Source: Dendrolimus kikuchii (lineage: Eukaryota; Arthropoda; Insecta; Lepidoptera; Lasiocampidae). Taken from it: DNA of 64,000 bases. Location: positions 12,558,388 to 12,622,387 of the forward strand of contig CM034406.1 in NCBI GenBank assembly GCA_019925095.2, written 5' to 3'. A model generated the notes under the pieces. The model was not told where the DNA came from, did no database searches, and saw nothing but the letters and a program-made list of their open reading frames with translations. Shown piece after piece: positions 1 through 10,559 of the stretch (positions within the stretch are counted from its first letter, which is position 1; each line of letters begins with the position of its first letter). A program made the translations under genes and the position numbers.

Positions 1-580
1 CTTAAGAACTATTGAAATATTTTTGTTATTATGAACATTTATATTAATGCATAAAACTGGTTATAGTTTTCCGAAATTCCGCTTTATGTGGGAACCCTAT
101 TTAAAAAAGTATGTTCCTAGTCAAGGGGAATAGGTAAGCAGGCGCGACGGGCTTGTGGGAATTGCCGACACCTTTAGATGTCATTCTAGTACTTTAAAGA
201 GAATAGTTTTGAATATAACGCTGAACTGGCACTATTTTCTTATTTTCACCCAACTCAGAACAAACCAAAACGAAGAGTTGTCGTTAAAAGTCTATATTCC
301 ACCAGAGCGCTTACTACCTATCCTATTTTAACGCGGTAATCGATTCCTTATTATATTCCGGCTTACACAGGCTACTGTTTAAATTATTATTGTTTATTGA
401 ACTATGGCAAAGTTAAAAAGACACATAAATCTTTTGTTTCATTGCTATTTTTCCTCATTACTTGTTTTTTATTGATTTAATAATTTAGTTTATGTACAAC
501 TGATGTAATTTGATTGTGATTATCGTTACTTTTCCGTATTCCGGTTACAGTTTTCTATTATTTTTTATTTTGTTAAAATT

Positions 581-716
581 CATACATACATACATAACTT
601 CACGCCAGTTCCCTTGCGGGGTAGGCACGAACAACAGAGCGCCATTTAGGCTTATTCTTACACACCTCACTTGCTTCTTTGACATTCATAACTCTTGTCT
701 TGCACGCTCGTCTGTT
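581..716 (-). mobile_element. RTE-a 3' tail
   Basis: (CATA)n, TAACTTCACGCCAGTTCCCT, then TTCGCTTGCACGCTCG-like sequence is the reverse complement of the last 135 bp of the 23258 element. Confidence 0.78.
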
Positions 717-931
717 AAAATTCATACTTACTTATATTTCTTTACTGCAAGTATCTATGGATATTTTCGTTGTTTATTATATGTTTAGATTACCCATGAA
801 AAATTTCGCGCAAATATCATCAACTCCAAGAGCTAAAGATTTATTGCATTCGAAGCTTGATTAAATACTAATTTTTAGCGAATCCATTTTTGAAGAAACA
901 GATGAATTTTCTTGGTAAGTGAATAATAAGT

Positions 932-1040
932 TCAGCCCACAATCGTCCCACTGCTGGGCTCGAGCCTCATTTTTTGCAACCAACAGTATACCTTCCACGT
1001 TTGTGCAAAGTGGCATGGTGGGATTTACATCATCGTTTAT
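932..1040 (-). mobile_element. SINE-A 3' fragment
   Basis: CAGCCCACAATCGTCCCACT and GCTGGGCTCGAGCCTCATTT match the SINE-A 3' end in reverse, followed by the CCACG...TTGTGC...TGGCA region of the body. The reading frames here are not coding. Confidence 0.55.
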
Positions 1041-1112
1041 CTCAATTTGCAAATTTCATCAATTTAGATATCGCAGAACTATGCTGATGCATCATTTTAA
1101 TGCAACCAGACA

Positions 1113-1375
1113 ACGAAAAACCGCCCCCGGGAAAATTCCTACGTGATTTCTAGGATAAAAAGTAGCGCAGATTTTAAGTCTAAAAATTTGCTGTCGAGCA
1201 GCGAAAACCGCATCGAAATCGGCCCAGTAGTTTTTACGTGAATCCCGAACAAACAGACAAGAAATCTAAAAACATTACATCGTGTTCTCCGCCGTTTATA
1301 TAGTCTATTCCAGTTGTTTTTTTTATTACTTTAATGTACAGACACGACATGTTAAGAATTTTGTAATATTATAGA
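1113..1375 (-). mobile_element. Helitron-like fragment
   Basis: CCGCCCCCGGGAAAATTCCT to AATATTATAGA|T, matching the right two thirds of 57803-58323. The CTAG end is missing. Confidence 0.65.
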
Positions 1376-1404
1376 TTAATTCCCTTGCCTTAATATCGCT
1401 TAAT

Positions 1405-1495
1405 TTTCGACATGACTTGTACGGAGCTTATGTCAAATTTTAACCGATAGTAAGGCAAATGAACGGTTGATAAGATATGGTTACCGGCCACTAGT
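1405..1495. mobile_element. MITE-G copy, partial
   Basis: GCTTATGTCAAATTTTAACC, GATAGTAAGGCAAATGAACG and AAGATATGGTTACCGGCC; opposite orientation to 14568. Confidence 0.58.
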
Positions 1496-1845
1496 CACAA
1501 AGCTACCACGTCTTCTCTTTGCTAGATAAATATTAATTAATTAATTAACACTGACTACTGATAGGTATAAATAATTTACGCTAAGTTTCAACGCAATTAT
1601 AATTGTTTTTAATTTTAATTATTGATGATATACCTAACAGCCATTATAATTATAACGGTTGAAAGAACATAGTTTAAAAACACTACTCTCCTTTTTTGGC
1701 GGACGTGTTAAATTAACTTGATTTATTTCGTTAAAACAATAATTTAATTCTTTAATATAATTATATTTACATTATAGCAATCTATGTTTTTTGTTCTTTA
1801 CATCCACAGATATTCTAACTAATAAAGACATTAGAATGATTTTTG

Positions 1846-2190
1846 AAGTGAAACTTCTTTAGAAGCGTTGTGATTTGAAACTCGATGAAACAAAAAAGCG
1901 ACACTAAAAAGAGATAAACACACAAACCTATAGGACTAAGCCTGTGAGAAGAGAATGAAATAAAATACATTATATTTAATCATTTAAACACTATGCAAAC
2001 ACAGATAGAGTTGGTAATGTTTTGAAGTTTTTCATTAATACTTCAAATTTCGTGTTTTAAAGCTTAAATACATTACATATAACGATATAATAAATGAAAT
2101 GTGACGTACGAAATTTAGAATACCTTCCACCCCATGTCACACTTTGTTTCACTTCTACTGCGTGAGAACTGCACACACACACATTTTTTT
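1846..2190 (-). repeat. Dispersed repeat D, inverted copy
   Basis: GTTGTGATTTGAAACTCGAT near 1868 and CACTTCTACTGCGTGAGAAC near 2149 are reverse complements of two stretches at 7735-7800 and 7370-7410, in matching order. Confidence 0.6.
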
Positions 2191-2439
2191 TGGATACTTG
2201 TGCAATTGTTTTTTTATTCTTCATAGCCTTGGGAATGAAATGATCAACATATATAATATATAGCGTCTATTTCCTATGATGGGGATGAAAATGGGACTAC
2301 CTTTTTTACCGACTTTAACAAAGAGAGGTGTGTATGCTGGTCAAATGAGGACCGATTTAAAAAAATAATTGAAAGTGTATACTCCTGAGGTGGTGCCATT
2401 GTTACCAAGCCAAACATAAAATAACAACAACAAATTACA

Positions 2440-2541
2440 GTAATTTTTATGTTTTTCTTTGCACCGACTTCAAGAAAAGATTGAAGAAAATATTAATATT
2501 TTGATTTTTAGTTACTTTTGAAGTCGGTTTTGTTTTTGGTT
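2440..2541. repeat. Inverted-repeat element (ACCGACTTCAA type)
   Basis: CACCGACTTCAAG and CTTTTGAAGTCGGTTTTG face each other 55 bp apart. A related, longer unit with three such motifs lies at 48214-48390. Confidence 0.6.
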
Positions 2542-2915
2542 CATATCCCAAAAAAATTAGCCTACAACGCGTGATAACTATCCAATATTATGGCGAGTAG
2601 TCACTTGGAATCTGTGGTTTATTATTATCAAGTATTTTTGCTAAACGAAATTAATTATTTGAAAATCCGAAGTTATTTAAAGGTTAATTAACAACAAAAA
2701 CACTAATTAAACATGTTATAGGTACATAAATGATCTGATACATGTAGTGTAACGGACCTCCTGTGAAGACAATAAAAAGATGTTCTCCGCAGGATGTTGG
2801 GATTGACCTTCGAAAATAACATCACTTTTTTTACAAATATTTTTTCTTGTTAATAATTCAAATTGTATTATAGGTATGTATAAGACACGATTTGTCATAG
2901 TGCTTTCTCAGTGAC

Positions 2916-2985
2916 TAAGCCCATAAACGTCTCACTGCTGGGCTCGGGCCTTGCACTTACAGTATACGCGCCACGCTATTATTAT
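2916..2985 (-). mobile_element. SINE-A 3' fragment
   Basis: AAGCCCATAAACGTCTCACT, GCTGGGCTCGGGCCTTGCAC and AGTATACGCGCCACGCTATT match SINE-A; it abuts the SINE-L copy at 2986. Confidence 0.6.
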
Positions 2986-3239
2986 TATCCGTGCAGGAAC
3001 GACAACAACACCAAAGGTGCTACAAACGCGCTGCTGCTCTCTTAAAGAAGACTGAAACCTGACCACTAATGCAGGAACACAACTGAAGGTTTTTATGGCG
3101 TAATTCTCTAGACCGGGGGTGGTAGCCATCCAGACGGGTAAACACTTTACCACCTGGCTATGTAGCTTGTTTTGTCGCTGCTTACGGCAGGCCGCCCGGC
3201 CGCAGGAAGTTGTATTCTTTCTCCGTTCCTGCACGGATA
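2986..3239 (-). mobile_element. SINE-L related copy with perfect 16-bp terminal inverted repeats
   Basis: The body matches SINE-L in reverse. The left end (2986-3001) is TATCCGTGCAGGAACG and the right end (3224-3239) its exact reverse complement, so the usual A-tail end has been replaced by a second copy of the other end. This inverted-repeat form favours a foldback or DNA-transposon-like rearrangement for this copy. Confidence 0.7.
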
Positions 3240-3639
3240 TGTATTTCAAGCATCAAACACTGTGATAGTAGCTTACCATCAATTTCTACTCATTTACCTA
3301 CCTTATCATGCCCTTCAATGCACACGAATCTTCGAAGTTGCTACTTAGTAGTCTATCTGTGCTTCTATAAAATTATCCAATAATCATTAATAGCGTGTAA
3401 AATTACAATAATAATAGCTTTCAACAACATTATGTGCACAAAATATTAAAACAGAAAGTTTACTCAAGACAACTTTAAAAATGGATAAGGTTCTTGCAAT
3501 AAGGATGCGGACACATGTTGCATTAAATTCTGATATTATTACATATAAAAGAACAGACATTAGAAGAACATTTTATCATCGAAAAATTAATATATCATAA
3601 TGTAATTATTTTATAATCATCAGACAAACATAACATATT
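3240..3639. other. No feature seen
   Basis: AT-rich, no repeat or coding signal recognised between a SINE-L copy and a mariner relic. Confidence 0.5.
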
Positions 3640-4030
3640 GTACGTGGAACACTCAGAAAGTTTTGCGAAAAAAAAATGTTCTGTAGGTAAATATTTTTTT
3701 ATTAAACCTTTTCAAAGTACTCTCCACCAGCCTCTATACAAAGTTTCATGCGTCTGAACCAGTTTTCGAACTACTTTTTCCAGTCCGCCGCTGACACCTC
3801 GTTTACAGCTTGCTTGAAAGCTGACAGCGCTTCCATCAATTCAATCTTCCAGCGACGAAAATTGTATCCCTTTGAGCTGATTTTTTATTTTCAGAAGTAA
3901 AAAGAAGCCACACTGTACTAGGTCAAGGCATAAGGAGGGTGACCCAAGAGTTTGGCCGGCGTGCTGTCCAGGTAGTCGCACGTTTTGAGCGCAGTATAGG
4001 CGGGCGCGTTGTCGTGGTGGAGCAGTAGCC
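3640..4030 (-). pseudogene. Mariner transposase relic, C-terminal third
   Basis: On the minus strand LLHHDNAPAYTALKTCDYLD carries the second catalytic Asp context (HDNAPAH-like). After internal stops it continues as YNFRRWKIELMEALSAFKQA, FENWFRRMKLCIEAGGEYFE and a stop near 3702. The outer end GTACGTGGAACACTCAGAAA at 3641 looks like the terminal inverted repeat. Stop codons and the lost third-Asp region show it is dead. Confidence 0.75.
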
Positions 4031-4710
4031 CGCGGAGCTCTGTGTTTGGTCGCTTGTTGCTCACAACAGAGAAAACTTTCAGCAAAATATCAACGAGATC
4101 AACTTACACTCTCATTTATGTTCTTGTTTCAACAGTTGTCACTGAACCTTCTGTATCTGGATATTTTGTGCCATAAGCACCAGACAATAGTACAAGAAAA
4201 AAAGGTTAAAACAACAGTTAATTATTGCAACGATGTTCTAAGAACTATTAACATTAAACAGCTATTGTTGCTAATAGGGTTAGCAGCTTTCGACGGCAGG
4301 CACTCATATCTTATTGTATCTTATATGTTATGTAGATCAATTGTCTATGGTTAATATAAAAAATGTTAGTCGTACTAATATGGCATCCCCTCTGAATCTA
4401 GAAAGACATCCTTAAATGGCTGAGTATGTAATTTTAATATTACATATTATTTAAATTCACAAATGCCAGTTATGTTTGATAAAAAACTAAATAACCGACT
4501 ATAATTGTTGTCTTATACAACTTACAATAAATGGTTTATATTATTTAATAGCCTTTTGTTGTAATATGTATGTATGTATATTAGCATATTTATATCCGGC
4601 TGTTTTTAAAGTTTAAATTACATCTTACTAATTATGACATCTTTATTTTTAAGTTGATTTTTAAAGGTGTTATGCAAAATAGTATTAATCATATGCATAA
4701 CAATTTAAAT
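4031..4710. other. No gene seen
   Basis: The 102-codon frame at 4046-4354 begins in antisense mariner sequence and continues into AT-rich DNA; it has no domain and I do not call it a gene. Confidence 0.5.
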
Positions 4711-4751
4711 CGTAATAGCTTAGTGGTTAAAGCACCGACATTTATTTCCAG
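4711..4751 (+). repeat. tRNA-like repeat, left part, with target-site duplication
   Basis: AATAGCTTAGTGGTTAAAGC is a tRNA-like A-box region. The 30 bp at 4722-4751 recur at 5567-5596 with 3 mismatches, on either side of an R1-like element, as expected for a target-site duplication. Confidence 0.6.
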
Positions 4752-5566
4752 GGATAGCTTAGTTATTAAAGCAGCCGAGATTCAGGCGATCAGGACGCGG
4801 GAAACCGCGACCATGGTCCAAACTTGATCGAGAGAGTTGGAAACTCTTGTGGCTGGCGTTGAGACCGTGGAGGTGGTTCGCCCACATCTGTTGCGATGGC
4901 TCGCGCCCCTCAATGTCGCCTATGTGGCGCGCTGGACTCAGCGTTTCATACGCTGGTTGAGTGCTCAGCATGGGCACCGCAAAGATTTGAACTCGAGGTC
5001 GTCGTAGCTCCGACCGATTCGCTGGGCAATCTGGTCCAGGCTATGCTGCACAGCGACGATCATTGGGTGGGTGCGGCCAATTTCTGCGAGGCAGCAATGT
5101 CTCATAATGAGGCCGCGGAACGAGAAAGGGAGAGAGGTGCACATGCACTCTATGGGTACCGACGTCAGTCGGGTCCCCGGAGACGCGGGTATGCGCAAGA
5201 TGTCCTCCCATAATACCGCTGCAGCATCTAGGGAGCGGAGGATTCATACCACTGTTGACGAAGTGAGTTTGTCCTGCTTCCCGGGGCACTCTCAAACACT
5301 GATGCGCCAGGATCAGCGTGGGTGTAACTACGTTCTAAGTCTCACGCTCTTCCTACCATAATCGCGGGGCACATGGGAGGAGGGTGGTTTTAGTGGAGTA
5401 TTGGCCCATGGGTGACCTGCCCACATAGAGGGAGGTACCTTGCTGAGTCTCCACATATGCCGGTGATTGACTCTGGTGGCTGCGGCTTACCTCTCATCGC
5501 TTTTACCTAATCCCTAGCAAAGGACTCGGTAGTGTGCGAAATGCATTTCCCCCGCCTCAAACAAAA
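4752..5566 (+). mobile_element. R1-like non-LTR retrotransposon, 5'-truncated 3' end
   Basis: 815 bp flanked by a 30-bp duplication. Encodes the C-terminus of an R1-clade-type ORF2: at 4896-5213 CRLCGALDSAFHTLVEC (C-x2-C-x7-H-x4-C zinc knuckle) followed by an Ala/Glu/Arg-rich tail ending YAQDVLP and a stop. The non-coding 3' region ends CATTTCCCCCGCCTCAAAC and a short A-run. Reverse transcriptase and endonuclease domains are absent, so inactive. Confidence 0.75.
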
Positions 5567-5640
5567 AGTGGTTAAAGCACCGACGTCTCTTTCCAGAAAC
5601 GCGGGTTCAAAAGCCAGTTAGGTAAGTGAATAGATAGTAA
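5567..5640 (+). repeat. tRNA-like repeat, right part
   Basis: Begins with the second copy of the 30-bp duplication (AGTGGTTAAAGCACCGACGT...) and continues into AACGCGGGTTCAAAAGCC, a B-box-like motif. Together with 4711-4751 it restores one tRNA-derived head split by the insertion. A fragment of MITE-G follows. Confidence 0.6.
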
Positions 5641-6046
5641 GATATAGGAACTGAACATTAATACATACTATAATAGAACTTAGGAGTATTTCAGGGTTAC
5701 TTTTTTACTGAACGATTATCAGTCCAAGCATGCTCCGTTCACAGTGTTAACGTCATTTGCGAATTGCATAAACTTGTAAAAAAAATTGTCATCATTATTT
5801 CTATCACAAATAGCAAAAATTGGGTAGTAGATTGCCAAGTTAGAGACAAAGAAAGACGTTGGTGCTCTAAGCTATTAGGTGCCTACGTCGCCATTCTACC
5901 TTCGCACCACGCGCCCACGGTTGAGAGTTCATCCACACTTTCTCGACACCTAGAAGTCATCCACTGTCCGTGTACGCGCACGCTTCTTTATATGCCATAT
6001 ATAAGAAAGGTATAGAATGAACTCCCTCTCGCGGTTTTTTAGGTTT

Positions 6047-6358
6047 TTTATCCGTGCAGGAACGGAGAAAGAAAACAATTTCCTGCGGCCGGGCGGCCTG
6101 TCGCAAGAGGCGACAAAACAACCCACAGCCAGGTGGTAGGGCATTTGCCCGACTGGATGGCTACCACCCCTGGTCTAAAGTATGTCGCCATAACAATCTT
6201 GAATTGTGTTCCGGCATTAGTGACCAGGTTCCAGTTTCCCTTAAGAGAGCTGCAGCGCATTTGTAGCACCTTTGGTGTTGCAAATGTTCATGGGCGATGG
6301 TAACCGCTTTCCATCAAGTGGGCTGTCTGCCTGTCTGCTGAAATCCTGCAATAAAAAA
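6047..6358 (+). mobile_element. SINE-L family copy, near full length
   Basis: Runs from TTTTATCCGTGCAGGAACGG to CCTGCAATAAAAAAA, matching the 19658 copy throughout (hallmark phrases include CAGGTGGTAGGGCATTTGCC and CCATCAAGTGGGCTGTCTGC). A-tail on the right, so + orientation. A further degraded 3' fragment of the same family follows at about 6480-6535. Confidence 0.8.
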
Positions 6359-6539
6359 ATATATAAAAAAATCCCACAAAGCTACAATGCAATACAATAT
6401 GGGACTCTTCAAAATGGACGTAAACAGATGTTTGAAGTCTCAATGAAGTAGGCAACGCGTCGCCTCCCGTAGTGTTACAGATGTCCATGGGCGACAGTCA
6501 CCACTTGCCAGCAATTGGAACCGTTTGCTAGTTTGCCTA

Positions 6540-7369
6540 CAAACAAACTTAGACAAAAAATAAGTAAGATACTTCTTATTGTCTTACAAAACGTTATAGC
6601 CTCATATATTTATGAGTATGAATATACAAACTTACAATCTAATAACGTAAGAACTTTGTGCAAGTAAAACTAGTCAAATAGCGCTTCAATTAATGTTTGA
6701 ACAGTAATTAAAATTATTTCTGTCGTAATAAATATTTTTTAATCAAAACGATAGGATGTTATTTTACCACCTGTTCTTTATTGTAACTTGTGTCCACAAT
6801 CCTATATTATACTTCCATATATTCTATTGCTGTAGTTATATATTATATTTCCACCTCTTTCATAATTAACACTATGAATATAATGAAACAAAAAATAATA
6901 ATCGTTGAAGAATATGAACAACATTATTAAAGGAACAAAAAATTATATTTCCATCGAATTAATAATTCAATAGGTGTATTATAAAAAGTGTTTACTAGAA
7001 TTTTCGCACTTCATAAAGCAGCGTTGTGTTGCCAAGATTAATAATTACAATTCTATTTAATTATTATGCCTCTTTACTTTACTATTTATGATAATACAGT
7101 AGCTGATGGTACGGCCTAATGATTATAGTAGTGGTAGTGTATATCTATTGGTTAGAGTAGTATTTTCATTCTTTGTACATAAAAAACAGGCAAAGATCCA
7201 TAGACCATACAGATTTTGACTGACGTCAAACACCGCCGGTCTTGTGAGAATTCAAAAAGGCATATTTTCCTAAACAATATATATAATTTTCGTTGAAAGT
7301 ATTTTATAGGGCTACCACCTTGATTTTAAAAAAATGTTCAATTTAATAAACCTATAAATGAAAAAATTG
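6540..7369. other. No feature seen
   Basis: AT-rich; no coding or repeat signature beyond short A/T runs. A short weak stretch at 7190-7300 is less AT-rich. Confidence 0.5.
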
Positions 7370-7687
7370 TGTGTGTGCAATGTTTACACGCAGTAGAAGT
7401 GAAAGTTTAAAGAATATACTCACAGATAATTTTTCTTTAACTTTTTTTAATACAAATATAATTCCTTTAGCCTACATCCGTCAGCATATTATAATTCAAA
7501 ATAAACTTCTCAAGTATCACTTTCAATTTTTCACTGTTTGTAGTCTAAAAAATATTATCAGTCTTATTTCGGTCCAAATTGGACCTAGGTTTAATCATCG
7601 GTCTTATTGACTCTCTAATCTGTGCTGCACAATGTACAACCCATATCTCATTCTCTCGCAGGCGTAATCATATAGATTTATATATCT

Positions 7688-7732
<45 letters not shown>

Positions 7733-7800
7733 AGTGTGGCTTTTTCGTTTCAGCGAGTTTCAAATCACAACGATTCTAAAGAACTTTCTGTTCAAAAACT
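7370..7800 (+). repeat. Dispersed repeat D, direct copy with (CT)n
   Basis: ACACGCAGTAGAAGTGAAAG at the left and CGAGTTTCAAATCACAACGA at the right match 1846-2190 in reverse. A (CT)n tract (7691-7732) lies inside. The 79-aa frame here has no domain. Confidence 0.6.
7691..7732. repeat. (CT)n microsatellite
   Basis: About 20 CT units, slightly interrupted at the left. Confidence 0.95.
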
Positions 7801-7924
7801 CGACAAAAATATTATTCTCTTCATAATTTTGCAAAATGTGACTAACGATGCCCTACACAACTTACTATATACATAGGTAAACTAAAACAAATGTTTAGTT
7901 ACACGTATCACGGTCACCAATAAC

Positions 7925-8290
7925 TTCAATTTCTAACCCAATTTCATTCCTTTTCTTTCGACTTATCCCAATCATTTGGGATCTTTTCGTTCCATACTCC
8001 TCTATTCTAGCATACGTCCTTCTGTCACACGACAAATCATCATATCATCACACAATCCACCCATTTCTTTTTTAGTCCACCTTTACATTTACACCTTTAC
8101 ATTCTAGTATAACATTGCTTTTGTCAAATATGTTTTACCACCTCATTCCACCTTAGTCTTCTTCCTCTCAATTTTTCAGCCACGGGTGCAACTTTCAAGC
8201 AACTCTCAGGTTCTCAATTATCACTTGATCCATTCTTGTAACTCTACACATTCATATCAACATTTGATTGACTTCATTATAGCATTGTAT
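7925..8290 (-). pseudogene. RTE-b: LINE ORF C-terminus, degraded
   Basis: In reverse the sequence reads a degraded LINE C-terminus (…VTRMD…, a D-rich DDL stretch and CDRRTYARIEEYGTKRS) with several stops. The family is recognised by ATCCCAATCATTTGGGATC and by GACAAATCATCATATCATC, shared with 13490-14215, 29110 and 41670. Confidence 0.6.
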
Positions 8291-8446
8291 AGGTACATAC
8301 GCAATTTTATCCAGATAGACCCAGTATTTATTGAGGCATAATTAAGTATAACATATCGATGTACACAGACAGACCGAAAGATAGACATAATGTTTGTGTA
8401 AGGGTTCCGTTTTAGCCAAATTAGTCAGAGAAACATAGTTGACAGC

Positions 8447-8665
8447 CTCTGTGGTTGAGCGGGCTTTGCCGGCCTACCTCACTGCAACTGAGAGACTCCG
8501 GGTTCGATTCCTGGTGTGGTAAACTTTTAACGAAATTTCTCCCTTATTTACTGTGGTTTGGGTGTCTGGGATCGGTCCCAGGGTAATCCGTTGCACATTA
8601 CCCGTAACACGAGCGTAACTTGCTTCCTTTTGGGATATACAACATGCATGTTTCTCTGTCGATTA
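8447..8665 (+). mobile_element. SINE-B, full copy
   Basis: tRNA-derived SINE: GCCTCTGTGGTTGAGCGGG (A-box region), CCGGGTTCGATTCCTGG (B box) at about 8498, CGTAACTTGCTTCC near the end and a (ATT)n tail. Not a functional tRNA gene, since the 3' part is a SINE body. A palindrome follows at 8684. Confidence 0.8.
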
Positions 8666-8683
8666 TTATTATTAGAACTTGAA

Positions 8684-8741
8684 AAACTATATGACAACTG
8701 GTCTATTATTATAGAATAATAGACCAGTTGTCATATAGTTT
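8684..8741. repeat. Perfect 27-bp palindrome
   Basis: AAACTATATGACAACTGGTC continuing through CTATTATT (8684-8710), loop ATAG, and an exact inverted copy (8715-8741). It lies between a SINE-B and a MITE. Confidence 0.9.
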
Positions 8742-8766
8742 ATAGAGGTCTATAGAGACCAAAGTG

Positions 8767-8929
8767 CTTAGTGCTAGTTCTTTTACTACTCGATGACGTT
8801 CAAGTTAACGCAATTTTGTATGGCACGTTTTATCTTTTACTTCACGCTCACGAGATAGCGTAAGTCATTCCTATACCAAATTGCGTTAACTTGAAAGTGT
8901 TCGAGTAGTAAAAAACTTGCACTAAGCTC
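8767..8929. mobile_element. MITE-like element with about 55-bp TIRs
   Basis: The left arm, from GCTTAGTGCTAGTTCTTTTA to CAAGTTAACGCAATTTTGTA, pairs with the right arm ending TACTAAAAAACTTGCACTAAGC-type sequence (inner part CCAAATTGCGTTAACTTGAA). About 163 bp, no coding. Confidence 0.75.
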
Positions 8930-9140
8930 ACAGATGTAGGTAGGTAATATATTTTTTAATCTTATTACATGGAATAAATTGTACACCATTTATCTCTGAA
9001 ACTTGCGGTGAGTTTCGCCCTTTTCTCCCGGGGGAAACCTTAACTAGGGCGGAGTGATAACCCCTTTTCATTAATTACGCGTGTAATCGTTGTAAATGTA
9101 CTGATATTTCAACTAAAGGTTTTATTTAATTATAATTTTA

Positions 9141-9330
9141 TTCCATGATCAAATTGATCGTGTACTAGCAGAAGGTGATGTCAGGAGCCTTAAGAACAGA
9201 CGAGCGTGCATGACAAGAACTATGAATGTCAAAGAAGCAAGTGAGGTTTGTAAGAATAAGCTTCAATGGCGCTCTGTTGTTCGTGCTTACCCCGCAGGGT
9301 AACTGGCGTGACGTTATGTATGTATGTATA
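9141..9330 (+). mobile_element. RTE-a 3' tail
   Basis: From TTCCATGATCAAATTGATCG to (TATG)n, colinear with 23585-23780. The terminal stop context is altered (GCAGGGTAACTGGCGTG). Confidence 0.82.
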
Positions 9331-9719
9331 ATTTTATTATAACATTAGCATTTGCCCGCAGCTACGCTCGCGTTAAAAATAATATGTCTGTCGTGAAGTG
9401 GACATGTTATAATTCTCAGAATTAATTATTAATAAAGTACTTAATGATAAATACCTTTAACGCCATCTAGCGAAGGCGGAGCTAACCATGCGAGCAGCAC
9501 ATTCAAGTTATATTGCCATTCTCGTTGTCATGACGATGTATGTGTTAACAAACTGTAACGGTGATGGTGCCAATAAAAGCGAACGGAGCGCCATCTTTTC
9601 CTATATCTATTTCTCAGGAAAATACTTCTTTCTGTTTAAAAGGTACACTATGTTATTTTTAATATCCCTCATCAGAATGTGTATGCAAAATTTCGTATAA
9701 AATTAGGATTAGTATGATA

Positions 9720-9915
9720 TCTATACTAATATTATAAAGAGGTAAAGTTTATGACGTTGTAAGGGGTAATCTCTGGATCTACTAAACCGATTTTAAAAAT
9801 TCTTTTACTGTTGGAAAGCTACGTTAACAGGGAGTGTCATATAGGCTATGTAACCTGACACTATATACCACGGGAGCGGGACAGAGGGCGGGTGAGCCCC
9901 GCGCCGGGCCGCTAG
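9720..9915 (+). mobile_element. Helitron-like element, about 195 bp
   Basis: Begins TCTATACTAATATTATAAAG and ends GGGCCGCTAG followed by T. Near identical in length and sequence to 47525-47714. TC start and CTAG-T end are the terminal signals of lepidopteran non-autonomous Helitrons. No coding capacity. Confidence 0.78.
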
Positions 9916-10019
9916 TAATTAATAACTTGAATTACACCTTCATCATCTCATCTAAGTATTAAATATAGTTTGCGTTCAGAGGATTCGCTTCGACTCCCAG
10001 TTTTCGCTTTTCCACTTTT

Positions 10020-10185
10020 TCTTCTTCACTTCACGCGGTCTTTGGCATCCCTTGTAATTGACACCATTGGTACACATGTCATCCTTCATAAAATCAAGCC
10101 AGCATTTCATAGGCCTTGGGCAGACGTTTCCCCACGTATTAAGCCAATTTCCGTAAAACATCAATTGAGGCTCATAATGAAACAA
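10020..10185 (-). pseudogene. RTE-b-like LINE ORF C-terminal fragment
   Basis: The minus-strand peptide contains PRPMKCWLDFMKDDMCTNGV, matching the KGRPxKRWxDxxKDDM motif of this LINE group. Short and degraded. Confidence 0.5.
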
Positions 10186-10254
10186 GAATTATTATAATAA
10201 TAATAATCCCGGTAAAAGTTTTCTATTTATATTAATGCACTCATAATGCAAAGA

Positions 10255-10545
10255 AGACCTCATGGCCGAGCCCAACATAATTGGGGAGATAAAATCTTAC
10301 CGTCTCCGCTGGCTCAGTCATGTAGAGCGTATGGATGAGGATTGGGGAGTGAAGAAAGCATACTTGGTACCAGTCGATCGGCAACCGGTGGGTCGTCCCA
10401 AGTATCGATGGAAAGATAGAGTGGAAGCTGACCTGACCGCACTACAAGCCCACAATTGGCAAGACACTGCGCTAGACAGAGGAAAGTGGCGTGCTCTCGT
10501 TTCGGAGGCCAAGACTCACTTTGGGTCACTGAGCCAACGGAGTTA
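10255..10545 (+). pseudogene. Non-LTR retrotransposon ORF C-terminus (third type)
   Basis: 95 codons: LRWLSHVERMDEDWGVKKAY, VGRPKYRWKDRVEADL, then DTALDRGKWRALVSEAKTHF and GSLSQRS with a stop. The RWxxHVxRM and GRPxxRWxDxVxxDL motifs mark the end of a LINE reverse transcriptase ORF, distinct from RTE-a and RTE-b. Catalytic parts are absent. No A-tail was recognised. Confidence 0.72.
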
Positions 10546-10559
10546 GTTTTTAGTTACTC

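Noticed and set aside
8447..8540. tRNA gene (clear A and B boxes)
   Set aside because: The sequence continues into a SINE body with an ATT tail and recurs at 26323; no acceptor stem pairs at the ends.
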